From Candidatus Gastranaerophilales bacterium (GTDB lineage: Bacteria; Cyanobacteriota; Vampirovibrionia; Gastranaerophilales; Gastranaerophilaceae), in contig CALUVG010000014.1 in assembly GCA_944324165.1 (NCBI GenBank), positions 1 to 57,354 of the forward strand: a stretch of DNA of 57,354 nucleotides. The letters run 5' to 3'. Positions 36,933 to 44,835 of the stretch are shown piece after piece (positions within the stretch are counted from its first letter, which is position 1; the number at the start of each line of letters is the position of its first letter). Made by a program: the position numbers and the translations under genes. A model generated the notes under the pieces. It made no database searches. It saw nothing but the letters and a program-made list of their open reading frames with translations, and had not been told where the DNA came from.

Positions 36933-37157
36933 ATGAACAAAACAGAATTGCTAAAACGTTTCGGTAAGAATATAAAAATTGAACGCATAAAAAAAGATAT
37001 GACACAGGAACAGCTCGCAGAAAAACTCGATGTAAGCCGAACATATCTTGCCAGTGTAGAATGCGGTAAAGAAAATATGTCACTCGGCAAAATTCTTGAA
37101 ATTGCTCAGGTATTAGATATTGATATAGAAAAACTGCTTAAATTTTCAGATGATTAG
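36933..37157 (+). CDS. small XRE-family regulator divergent from pseudopilin
   Basis: The 74-residue protein is a single Cro/C1-type helix-turn-helix domain (IKIERIKKDMTQEQLAEKLD, VSRTYLASVECGKENMSLGK) ending DIDIEKLLKFSDD. No Shine-Dalgarno precedes the ATG; TAAAAT ends 7 nt upstream, so it is probably close to leaderless. Its start lies next to an operator-like inverted repeat, suggesting that it controls both itself and the pseudopilin on the other strand. Confidence 0.88.
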   Translation: MNKTELLKRFGKNIKIERIKKDMTQEQLAEKLDVSRTYLASVECGKENMSLGKILEIAQVLDIDIEKLLKFSDD

Positions 37158-37365
37158 TATAAAAATTCACATTACTAAAGTAACAGCACTACATTATTTA
37201 AATTAATTGTCTTGAAACTTCTACTGCAAACGTATGATTTTGTAGTATCTCCGATATATTTTTTTAATCCTGTGCCGTATAATTTATTATAGTTATGTTG
37301 ACTTTTCTAAAAACATAATTAATAGATAAATGTAGTAGTATTAAAATTTTATATAATCAGGAGAA

Positions 37366-38637
37366 TTGCTTATGGGTATGGCAGCTTCACAAGCCAGATA
37401 TCTGGCATTAACAGCAAGAAAAACTAACGTAGAATATGAAGGTCAACAGGTAAACCAGGCACGTACAGCACTGGCAAACCAGAGTGCAAACACATTTAAT
37501 GACCTGCTTGCTCTGGAAGTACCTACAGCCCCTAGTACAAATGATTACACAACTGTTCAATATTCATATGAAGATGGAACTATTGGAGAGACAATAACCG
37601 ATATGACCCCTCTATATGATGACCCTGACTATAATTATATGGTTACCCATTACCACTATTCAGATGTGTTTACAGGTGTGCAATCAATGAAAACAAACCC
37701 GCAAGTCGTTATGGGGGTTGATCCTGTACGTAATACCGTGGATCGTGCTAATATTACTCAGGACGCTGCAACAGGTACATATCTGGTTAACGGTCAGCAA
37801 GTTCAAGATTATAATCCTTTAGATAATGTCCAAAGTGATAGTTTAAATCAGATTTATGAAGAATATCCGGAATTTGAAGATGTTGCTCCTGGAGATATCG
37901 GATATTATCTTGATGCCGATAATAATATGCATTTCCTTGATAAAACACAGTTAAATGGCACAGAAAATATGTTTGATTATCATGTGGAATCAGAAGTTCC
38001 AACTTATGTAGGTAATTGTGAACTAGACTCATACACAGAGCTAATAAATGATCCTGATGTAAACTATGAGGATTTGAAAGAAGCAGTAGAACAAATTAGA
38101 GAAGATTTTCCAAATAGCACATTTGCTCAAGCTGCAGATGAAGATATTTATACCTGGGAGTATCAGGGGAAAAGATATTTTGCCTGCAGAGATGACTTAT
38201 ATGCAAGTGCAATATCCGGACCTGATCCGACATTACCGACCGAAAATCAGGATAAATTAACTTATTACAATGCACAGGATGTCAAAACAAAAATTGAACG
38301 TACAGAAAAAGCATTTGTTGATTTTGATGATCAAGGACGTGCTGAAACTATCCGTTTTGAAGATTCCTCACTGACGTTTTCACTTAATACAGAAACAATC
38401 ACTGATGAAGCGGCATATCAAGATGCGATGAATCAATATAACTATGAACGTGATGTCTATGAAAAAGCAATTGAAGATATAAATGCAAAAACTAAACAAA
38501 TTCAAGAACAGGATAGAACGCTGGAATTACGTTTGAGACAACTTGATACAGAACAGCAGGCTTTACAAACAGAAATGGAAGCCGTTGCTAAGGTAATTGA
38601 AAAGAATATTGAATCTACATTCAAAACATTTGAATAG
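37366..38637 (+). CDS. lineage-specific protein with conserved helical ends
   Basis: I recognise no named family. The 423-residue protein has a helical N-terminus (MGMAASQARYLALTARKTNV, EYEGQQVNQARTALANQSAN), a long acidic and Tyr-rich middle (about 50-360), and a C-terminal coiled coil ending AVAKVIEKNIESTFKTFE. The helix/variable middle/helix layout recalls flagellar and needle-type proteins, but no homology can be claimed. The 107-residue protein at 40000 has the same two ends with almost no middle. There is no signal peptide. AGGAG lies about 8 nt before the ATG. It heads the 37.4-42.4 kb block of unknown genes. Confidence 0.8.
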   Translation: MLMGMAASQARYLALTARKTNVEYEGQQVNQARTALANQSANTFNDLLALEVPTAPSTNDYTTVQYSYEDGTIGETITDMTPLYDDPDYNYMVTHYHYSDVFTGVQSMKTNPQVVMGVDPVRNTVDRANITQDAATGTYLVNGQQVQDYNPLDNVQSDSLNQIYEEYPEFEDVAPGDIGYYLDADNNMHFLDKTQLNGTENMFDYHVESEVPTYVGNCELDSYTELINDPDVNYEDLKEAVEQIREDFPNSTFAQAADEDIYTWEYQGKRYFACRDDLYASAISGPDPTLPTENQDKLTYYNAQDVKTKIERTEKAFVDFDDQGRAETIRFEDSSLTFSLNTETITDEAAYQDAMNQYNYERDVYEKAIEDINAKTKQIQEQDRTLELRLRQLDTEQQALQTEMEAVAKVIEKNIESTFKTFE

Positions 38638-38664
38638 TAATAGTCAACTTTAAGAGAGGATCTT

Positions 38665-39483
38665 ATGGCATACAAAAATGACAGCTTTCTGGTAATAGCA
38701 AACAAATTTGGTTCAGCAAGCGGCGACGCGAAAGCAATGCTGTTTGAAACATATGATAAATTGAGAGACTTAACCGTATCCGGCAGCGGTCAGGGTACGG
38801 GGTTTGAAGCGACCGGCGGGTTCTTATACAGTCTGGCCAGTATGCTCGCCCCTTCATCATTTGCTACTGTGTTTGGTGGATCAGATTCTATGAATGTACC
38901 GGGAACTTCCTATTATTCGAATTTTTCAGGCGGCACATCATTTGGTATAGACTCATTATATAACTACTCAGGATTTCCGGGTGGCGCAGCTCCTATTTCA
39001 TGGGGATTAAGCGGAACTACCACGGGTGGAGCAGCAAATATTTTAGGCTGGGGCTCTTCAACGAGCGGTGTTGCAACAGGTTATGCGTCAAATATGGGCG
39101 GTATTGCAGATATTGCAAGTGCTGCGGCTTATGGTGTGGGAGCGGCAAATGGCTATGGATTCTTTGCAAAAAATATTGTCCTTCCGGTTGCCGGCGTTAT
39201 TTCCGGTTGGGGCGGTATTATGCAGGCTGCAGCTCCATATTTGGGTGAATACGGGCTGCCGGCTCTTGTTATGGGGAACTTAATGCAAGGTACAACTTCA
39301 TCTGCTCTGGCTGCTTACCAGCGTGTTACCGGTAACATTACTGCAAATGCCGATACTATCCTGTCTAATAAAGTTCGTAACATTGAAACAGTATGCAAAA
39401 TGTTAGATACACAGGGTGATGTAGTTAAAAAAATGCTTAAAGAATCTATTGATGGTGATAGTAAAGCCATTCAAAACTTGTAA
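38665..39483 (+). CDS. Gly/Ala/Ser-rich hypothetical protein
   Basis: I do not recognise this 272-residue protein. The middle (about 45-215) is very rich in Gly, Ala and Ser with aromatic residues (SSFATVFGGSDSMNVPGTSY, VATGYASNMGGIADIASAAA) and moderately hydrophobic; the ends are ordinary helices (SASGDAKAMLFETYDKLRDL, VRNIETVCKMLDTQGDVVKK). There is no signal peptide. GAGAGGA precedes the ATG. It lies 27 nt behind the 423-residue gene and is followed by a terminator, so the two probably form one unit. A secreted or surface role is possible but unproven. Confidence 0.75.
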   Translation: MAYKNDSFLVIANKFGSASGDAKAMLFETYDKLRDLTVSGSGQGTGFEATGGFLYSLASMLAPSSFATVFGGSDSMNVPGTSYYSNFSGGTSFGIDSLYNYSGFPGGAAPISWGLSGTTTGGAANILGWGSSTSGVATGYASNMGGIADIASAAAYGVGAANGYGFFAKNIVLPVAGVISGWGGIMQAAAPYLGEYGLPALVMGNLMQGTTSSALAAYQRVTGNITANADTILSNKVRNIETVCKMLDTQGDVVKKMLKESIDGDSKAIQNL

Positions 39484-39517
39484 TAACTCATGTAAAAATT
39501 TATTACAAAAGACATTT

Positions 39518-39556
39518 AAGTTGGCTTATTGATTAAAGTTTAAGCCAACTTTTATC
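39518..39556 (+). terminator. intrinsic terminator
   Basis: AAGTTGGCTTA at 39518-39528 and TAAGCCAACTT at 39541-39551 form a perfect 11-bp stem with a T run following. Confidence 0.85.
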
Positions 39557-39707
39557 GTTAGTAAAAATAGTAATGTATGTATTCGTTTGAAATCAGAATT
39601 TAGACTTATCAAATGATTAAGACATGTTAAGACGCCATTAAAAACATGGCAATAATTGCCCGAAACTTGTTTTATTATATGTAGGTCTAAAGTTACAAAG
39701 GAGAAAA

Positions 39708-39980
39708 ATGCTTCGAGAAACTTTAGAATTGAATATAAAAAGGTTGATAGACTTTTTAATATATTCAAGAAACTTCATAATAAGAAAAAATCCAATAAAA
39801 GCCATGATAAATTCAATAACAGACGGCTTAAGAGATTTTCTTACTATGAAAAAAAAGTTAAAGATGGCACAATACAGGTTGAACTATCACCGTCATCAGT
39901 TTCATAAAATGGAGCAGTTGATCGCCGAAAATAACCAGCATAGTTTCCTGAAAGGTACCCATCTTAACGAAACCAGATAA
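39708..39980 (+). CDS. small basic hypothetical protein
   Basis: The 90-residue protein is strongly basic (NIKRLIDFLIYSRNFIIRKN, MKKKLKMAQYRLNYHRHQFH) and probably helical. I do not recognise it. AAAGGAG lies 4-5 nt before the ATG, which favours this frame over an overlapping one starting at 39656 that has no ribosome-binding site. The next gene starts 20 nt after its stop, so they are probably co-transcribed. Confidence 0.6.
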   Translation: MLRETLELNIKRLIDFLIYSRNFIIRKNPIKAMINSITDGLRDFLTMKKKLKMAQYRLNYHRHQFHKMEQLIAENNQHSFLKGTHLNETR

Positions 39981-39999
39981 AAGTAAAAGGTAAAAGGTA

Positions 40000-40323
40000 A
40001 TGGGCATACTGGTAGCAACAATACGACTTCAATATCTTATACAACAGAAGTCCAATTTGGAGTATAAGATACAGTTGATTACACAAGCTAAAATGGGCTT
40101 GATGCAATCAACAAATGAATTGATGTCTGTTGGTAACGATTATGATCCGGACTCCCCGATTGTAAAAATATTGCAGCAGCGGCAGGCGAAGATGAAAATA
40201 CTTGAAGCGCAATTAGATGCCCAGATGCAGCAGTATCAAAATCAACTAAAAGCAGTCGAAACTGAAATGGAATCAGCTAGAGGCATAATAGAAAAGAATA
40301 TTGAACACTCATTTAAGTATTAA
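40000..40323 (+). CDS. small paralogue of the 423-residue protein's ends
   Basis: The 107-residue protein shares its N-terminus pattern (MGILVATIRLQYLIQQKSNL, EYKIQLITQAKMGLM) and its C-terminus (QLKAVETEMESARGIIEKNI, EHSFKY) with the protein at 37366-38637, whose corresponding parts read KTNVEYEGQQVNQARTAL and EMEAVAKVIEKNIESTFK. Its middle is only a short linker followed by a coiled coil (QRQAKMKILEAQLDAQMQQY). No function is known. AAAGG precedes the ATG. It ends at a strong terminator. Confidence 0.78.
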   Translation: MGILVATIRLQYLIQQKSNLEYKIQLITQAKMGLMQSTNELMSVGNDYDPDSPIVKILQQRQAKMKILEAQLDAQMQQYQNQLKAVETEMESARGIIEKNIEHSFKY

Positions 40324-40347
40324 GGTATAATGTGAATAATAATATAT

Positions 40348-40383
40348 AAAAAAGGTCAAAAATTTTTGACCTTTTTATTTTTT
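40348..40383. terminator. strong bidirectional terminator
   Basis: AAAAAGGTCAAAAA and TTTTTGACCTTTTT form a 14-bp perfect stem between 40349 and 40376, followed by more T. It separates the plus-strand small genes from the minus-strand gene whose stop begins at 40388. Confidence 0.88.
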
Positions 40384-40385
40384 GA

Positions 40386-41126
40386 TTACGGACGCAGCTG
40401 CATTTGCAGTGAAGTTAATTCATATTCATACATATATTCATGCAATTGTTTTTCTCCGGATTTTTTGAAGATTTTCGAAAACTTCAATTTATCAAAAAAA
40501 TTCATATCTTTGACGGGCTTGTTTGCTTTGATAAGCATTATTCTGGTTGAGGCTGTTCGTGGATAAACATTTGCCCAGCCTTTTTCTGGTTCCAAAATAT
40601 ATTTTCTTTCAGATTTTGGAAATTTTGGAGTAACACGATCCATTCTAATATTAAATTTAGTCAATTTTTCACGAATTTTACCTGTTTTGGGATACATTTG
40701 ATGATATAAAGACTCAAACTCTTGTTTTAATGGTTTAACTTTATCAGAAACCCGCTTTCCAATATCTGTTACCAGATACATAGCTCTTAAATGAGTTGCC
40801 ATATGACCTAAAATATTGGCTGAATACCCCTGTATTTTGATCTCCATAACCATTTGGGGCATTGATAAAGCCTGTAATGGGGTCTGCGGTTGGACTTTTT
40901 CGGCGTTGTTTATTAGCCCATCAATTTTTTTAGAAAATTCCTTCTGTTTTATAAACATTGTACGTGATTCATTAATAACTTCATTATGCATTATGATTTT
41001 TGCAACGGCAGGATTTTTACGCCCTTCATTATAAAAAGTTTCCAATGCCGAATTATATTGTTGCTTATTTTTGCTAAAAGACTGAGCTGCCTGACGTGCG
41101 CTTTTGGTTATTATATCATAATTCAT
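40386..41126 (-). CDS. hypothetical basic helical protein
   Basis: I do not recognise this 246-residue protein. It is mostly helical and basic (SARQAAQSFSKNKQQYNSAL, PAVAKIIMHNEVINESRTMF) with a basic C-terminal half containing VKPLKQEFESLYHQMYPKTG and ERKYILEPEKGWANVYPRTA. No signal peptide or membrane helix stands out. A possible GAAGGGATA ribosome-binding site lies upstream of the ATG. It is separated by about 95 nt from the tandem membrane proteins on the same strand. Confidence 0.72.
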   Translation of the reverse strand: MNYDIITKSARQAAQSFSKNKQQYNSALETFYNEGRKNPAVAKIIMHNEVINESRTMFIKQKEFSKKIDGLINNAEKVQPQTPLQALSMPQMVMEIKIQGYSANILGHMATHLRAMYLVTDIGKRVSDKVKPLKQEFESLYHQMYPKTGKIREKLTKFNIRMDRVTPKFPKSERKYILEPEKGWANVYPRTASTRIMLIKANKPVKDMNFFDKLKFSKIFKKSGEKQLHEYMYEYELTSLQMQLRP

Positions 41127-41220
41127 ATTAATATATCCCTTCTGAATTTTAAAAAATCATAACATAGATAAGTACATGTGTCAATTTTCTTAAAACAATA
41201 TTAATAACGACAAAAAATTC

Positions 41221-41838
41221 CTAAGCATTTTTATTAAGTTTGCCTTTAGGCTTTTCAAAACCTAATCCGCGCATTATTGGATGCAGAATGTAATTACTAA
41301 TTTCAGATGCTATCCAGGCAAGTCCTATTACTGTCCCAACAAGATTGCTCAACTCAATTGCCCCCTTTGCCACTGGAAATTCCGGAGGCTTATTTTCAAT
41401 CAAAAGATGTTCTTTCAGGGTTAATTTGTCGTCAGGATTAATTTTCAATTTATCAGAAATTTTTGCCAGCAATTTATTTCCCTGCCGCTCTTTTTTATCC
41501 ATTTTAGAAAGTTTATTATAATTTAAATATTCTGTAGCATTTTTAAATGCCGGAATTGAGGTATCACCTTTCAATATTTTTTGAGCAATTTTAAATCCAT
41601 ATTTCTGAAAAATAAATGGTATCATTGTTAAATAAATTCCAAGACACAATGCCTGATACAAGCCTTCTTTTGTTGCGGCATATTTTCTTGTATCCTTATC
41701 AACATGTTTATCCATCATTATTGCAGCGGGTCTGCCGGTAGCTTTGAATAAGGATTCTGTTGAGACAGTGTATTTGGTATTATTTGCAAAATTTACAAAA
41801 GCAGGATTTAAAAGTATACCGGCAACTTTATCTATCAT
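41221..41838 (-). CDS. hypothetical membrane protein, tandem paralogue B
   Basis: The 205-residue protein shares a segment with the gene upstream of it: here RPAAIMMDKHVDKDTRKYAA then TKEGLYQALCLGIYL, there RPTFTMMDKKQEINSRKYTA then FREGFTGAVALVSYL. A hydrophobic stretch follows this segment and another lies near the C-terminus (LVGTVIGLAWIASEISNYIL), so two membrane helices are likely. The family is not known to me. GGAGG lies 6 nt before ATG 41838, which overlaps the preceding TGA by 1 nt. The two are co-translated. Confidence 0.78.
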   Translation of the reverse strand: MIDKVAGILLNPAFVNFANNTKYTVSTESLFKATGRPAAIMMDKHVDKDTRKYAATKEGLYQALCLGIYLTMIPFIFQKYGFKIAQKILKGDTSIPAFKNATEYLNYNKLSKMDKKERQGNKLLAKISDKLKINPDDKLTLKEHLLIENKPPEFPVAKGAIELSNLVGTVIGLAWIASEISNYILHPIMRGLGFEKPKGKLNKNA

Positions 41839-42359
41839 CACATACCTCCAATCTTCATTCCTGAATTATAAAAATTCTTGAAATGATACTGAGGAGCATA
41901 GCCATAACCCTGAAAATTTATCGGATTAGTATTTTTTTTAGGGGGAAGTTTTTCATGATTATTAAATATTGCATTCATAAGCGGTTTAGTACCGGCATTA
42001 CATACTGCCGGAATTACAAAAAGTGCAGTAAGGCTTACGCCTATAAGTGATAATGTAGATTTCATTTTAGGCAGTTCATTTATGTGATTTGTTTTTTCTG
42101 CAATATGTTTGGCGAGTTTATTTACGAGTTTATCCGTTATCAAATAAGAGACCAATGCAACAGCCCCGGTAAATCCTTCTCTAAAAGCGGTATATTTTCT
42201 GGAATTGATTTCCTGTTTTTTATCCATCATTGTAAATGTAGGACGCATTATACCTTTAGACAATGCAATGGTCAAGGCTCCATATAAAGCTTTGTTATTT
42301 TTTCCGAGGTAAGTACATAAATTTTTAAATTTTTGTTGAAACGGGGTTAAATTATTCAT
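41838..42359 (-). CDS. hypothetical membrane protein, tandem paralogue A
   Basis: The 173-residue protein has the RP..MMDK....RKY.A..EG motif shared with its neighbour, two hydrophobic segments (GFTGAVALVSYLITDKLVNK; STLSLIGVSLTALFVIPAVC) and a Tyr/Asn/Gly-rich C-terminus (INFQGYGYAPQYHFKNFYNS). It is an unknown membrane protein. AAGAAG precedes the ATG. It is the first gene of the minus-strand part of this block. Confidence 0.77.
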   Translation of the reverse strand: MNNLTPFQQKFKNLCTYLGKNNKALYGALTIALSKGIMRPTFTMMDKKQEINSRKYTAFREGFTGAVALVSYLITDKLVNKLAKHIAEKTNHINELPKMKSTLSLIGVSLTALFVIPAVCNAGTKPLMNAIFNNHEKLPPKKNTNPINFQGYGYAPQYHFKNFYNSGMKIGGM

Positions 42360-42657
42360 TATAAAAATCTTCTTTGCAATTGAATATTAACACTTGAATT
42401 TTAATTTGCAATATGCAATTTTGATATACGGAGTAAAGGCAGGTTGTGTATAACTGTCCACGATAAAATTGAACTCGGAATTTTCTTGATTTTGGAAGTT
42501 AGGGTTGCTCACACAACCTACAAACTACAGACTTTGCTATTTTATATCCTCATAAAGTCCGATTTAGCCTTATGTTAATCATTTCACGATATAAAAACGG
42601 TATGCTAAACACTTTTACCTTCTGCAAATGACCATTCAGTTCACAATCCGCGAGTGC
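42360..42657. other. intergenic region with a 9-bp inverted repeat
   Basis: This stretch separates the unknown-gene block from the glycan operon. AGGTTGTGT (42441-42449) and ACACAACCT (42511-42519) form a perfect inverted pair 61 nt apart. No gene, tRNA fragment or clear terminator is seen. The pair could be the trace of a small mobile element or an island edge, but no target duplication was found. Confidence 0.45.
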
Positions 42658-44835
42658 CTAATTATTATACCAAAAATGTTTCAAATCATTAGTTAAATTT
42701 TTAGGATTATTTTTTAAACGTTCTAAATTAACTGAATTTATTATTAAATTTCTATTTTTTATTCCCAACAATTTAAAATCATACTCCAGGTCTAATTTTT
42801 TCATTAGATAAAACCAGTATTCTTTAAATTCTTCCGGAGTTTGAACTTCTAACATTGCCAGAATTGAGTCTATTCTTATTTTTGTTGTTTCAACTAAAGA
42901 TGGCAAATCACAAGAGTTTAGATCTATTTTGCTGTTTGCAAATAATAAATCAGCAATAGATAGTGCAACAGCATGTCCATGAGGAATATTGTATTCACTT
43001 GTTATCTTATAAGACAGCGCATGCGCAGCAGTTGTTCTTGAAATATTAATAGCTTTACCGGCGAGGTGGGCTACTAACATCATATTATCTGAAGATATTT
43101 CATCATTTGAGTTTACATATTTGATAATATTATCTCTGCATAATTCAATTGCTTGTTTTGCATAGTCTCTACTTTCTTGTGTTGATGCAACTGCCCAATA
43201 GCTCTCAATTGCATGACAATATGCATCCATAGCGGTACAGGCTTTCAAATATTTTGGGTTATTATCAACAAGTTGACTATCTGCTATTGCATAATCCGGT
43301 AACACCGACTTTTCATCAATAGAATATTTAATACCATCATTATAAATAACTGCAAATTGTGTACTTTCCGCCCCTGTTCCTGCTGTTGTCGGTATTGCAA
43401 TTAATTTTTTATCTGATTTTGAGTAATAGCGATATGCCTTTGCAAAGTCCAGGACACTTCCCCCTCCAACTGCTACTATAATATCAAAATTTTGATCCAA
43501 TTGCTTAATTGCATTATTCACTTCATCTTTTTTAGGATTTGTTGAAAAATTGTTGTAATAGTGACAATTAAGTCCTGATAATTCTTTTTCAATAATCGAT
43601 TTTATTTGGTCAAATGATTTTTTTCCTGTAAAAACAAGAAGATTTTTTACATTTTCTTCTTTTAAAATTTTTGATAAATTTGTAACAGCCCCTCTATAAC
43701 AAAAATCAACTTGTGATAAATTTTCCATAAAAAGTTTTTTATTTTCCCGAGGTTTTTCTTTGGGTCTGCCCAGGTCACTTCTTGCTCCGCATTTTACCTT
43801 TATTTCTAATAAAGCAGTACATTTATCCGATATAAATTCAGGTAAAATCTTAATCAATTCTTCTTTTGTTTGAACAGAATATGATTTCTTATAACCACAG
43901 TCAAGGGCAGCTTTAGAAACATTTTCTTTATATACAGCAGTAGGTTGCGAGCCTACAGAATCGTGTGCTTCATTATTAAAGACAATATGTTTGAAATTTG
44001 ACAGTTCTTTTGTTGAGTTAACACTCAAAGCTCCTTGATGCATTAATAAAGCACCGTCTCCATCAAAACAATATACATTTCTATTTGCTTTTTCTAATGC
44101 AATACCTAAAGCAATGGAACTGGAATGTCCCATTGAGCCTACGGTCAAAAAATCTTGTTTGTGAGTTTGTCCTAAACGTTCCCTTATCTCATATACTTCT
44201 CTTGAAATATGTCCCGTTGTTGACACTATAATATCTGATAGTTTTAATTCCTTTAATACCGTTTCAATTGCTTCTTCTCTTTTCAAAGTATATGAATTTT
44301 CTTTTTTATTTTTTAACGTATATTTTTCAAATGTACCTTTTCTTACAATAAAAGCAAAAGGACATTTTGTTTCTTTCATGTATTCAAATGCTTTATTAAT
44401 TAATACTTTAGCGACTTCAAAGTTATCCGGTAAAATTTCATATTTTATTCCCATAGCTTCGAGCAATTTATCTGTAACTTTACCCTGTTTTATATGTTGT
44501 GGTTCATCTTTTTTATCAGGTTCACCACGCCAGCCTATAAACATCAACAATGGGATATTATACACTTCTTCATCTGTCAATGATAAAAGAGGATTTACGC
44601 AATTTCCTATTCCTGAATTTTGCATATATACTAAAGCCGGATAACCTGTTGCAAGAAAGTGCCCTGCGGCAAGCCCTATTGCATTCCCTTCATTTGCAGT
44701 AATTGTATGGCATTTGGCATCTGTGTTATCCGTGATATATGCACAAAAGTCTTTTAACAAACTGTCAGGAACTCCACAAAAACAGTTAATTTTATTTTCG
44801 GTTAACAAATTGTATAAATCAGCTACATTAATCAT
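42658..44835 (-). CDS. phosphonopyruvate decarboxylase / iron alcohol dehydrogenase fusion
   Basis: The 725-residue protein joins two enzymes. Residues about 1-370 are a thiamine-diphosphate decarboxylase of the phosphonopyruvate type: cofactor Glu in TANEGNAIG (E49), PLLMFIGWRGEPDKKDEPQH, and the ThDP motif GDG (259-261) to NN (287-288). Residues about 385-725 are an iron-dependent alcohol dehydrogenase with GGGSVLDFAKA (457-467), IPTTAGTGAES, and metal ligands in MDAYCHAIESYW and NIPHGHAVALS. Together they would convert phosphonopyruvate to phosphonoacetaldehyde and then 2-hydroxyethylphosphonate. ATG 44835 overlaps the PepM stop (TAATG), with GGGAG upstream. It is the last gene of the operon. 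Confidence 0.88.
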   Translation of the reverse strand: MINVADLYNLLTENKINCFCGVPDSLLKDFCAYITDNTDAKCHTITANEGNAIGLAAGHFLATGYPALVYMQNSGIGNCVNPLLSLTDEEVYNIPLLMFIGWRGEPDKKDEPQHIKQGKVTDKLLEAMGIKYEILPDNFEVAKVLINKAFEYMKETKCPFAFIVRKGTFEKYTLKNKKENSYTLKREEAIETVLKELKLSDIIVSTTGHISREVYEIRERLGQTHKQDFLTVGSMGHSSSIALGIALEKANRNVYCFDGDGALLMHQGALSVNSTKELSNFKHIVFNNEAHDSVGSQPTAVYKENVSKAALDCGYKKSYSVQTKEELIKILPEFISDKCTALLEIKVKCGARSDLGRPKEKPRENKKLFMENLSQVDFCYRGAVTNLSKILKEENVKNLLVFTGKKSFDQIKSIIEKELSGLNCHYYNNFSTNPKKDEVNNAIKQLDQNFDIIVAVGGGSVLDFAKAYRYYSKSDKKLIAIPTTAGTGAESTQFAVIYNDGIKYSIDEKSVLPDYAIADSQLVDNNPKYLKACTAMDAYCHAIESYWAVASTQESRDYAKQAIELCRDNIIKYVNSNDEISSDNMMLVAHLAGKAINISRTTAAHALSYKITSEYNIPHGHAVALSIADLLFANSKIDLNSCDLPSLVETTKIRIDSILAMLEVQTPEEFKEYWFYLMKKLDLEYDFKLLGIKNRNLIINSVNLERLKNNPKNLTNDLKHFWYNN

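Noticed and set aside
39656-39907. Open frame overlapping the 90-residue gene
   Set aside because: It has no Shine-Dalgarno; the AAAGGAG at 39697-39703 serves ATG 39708 in the other frame.
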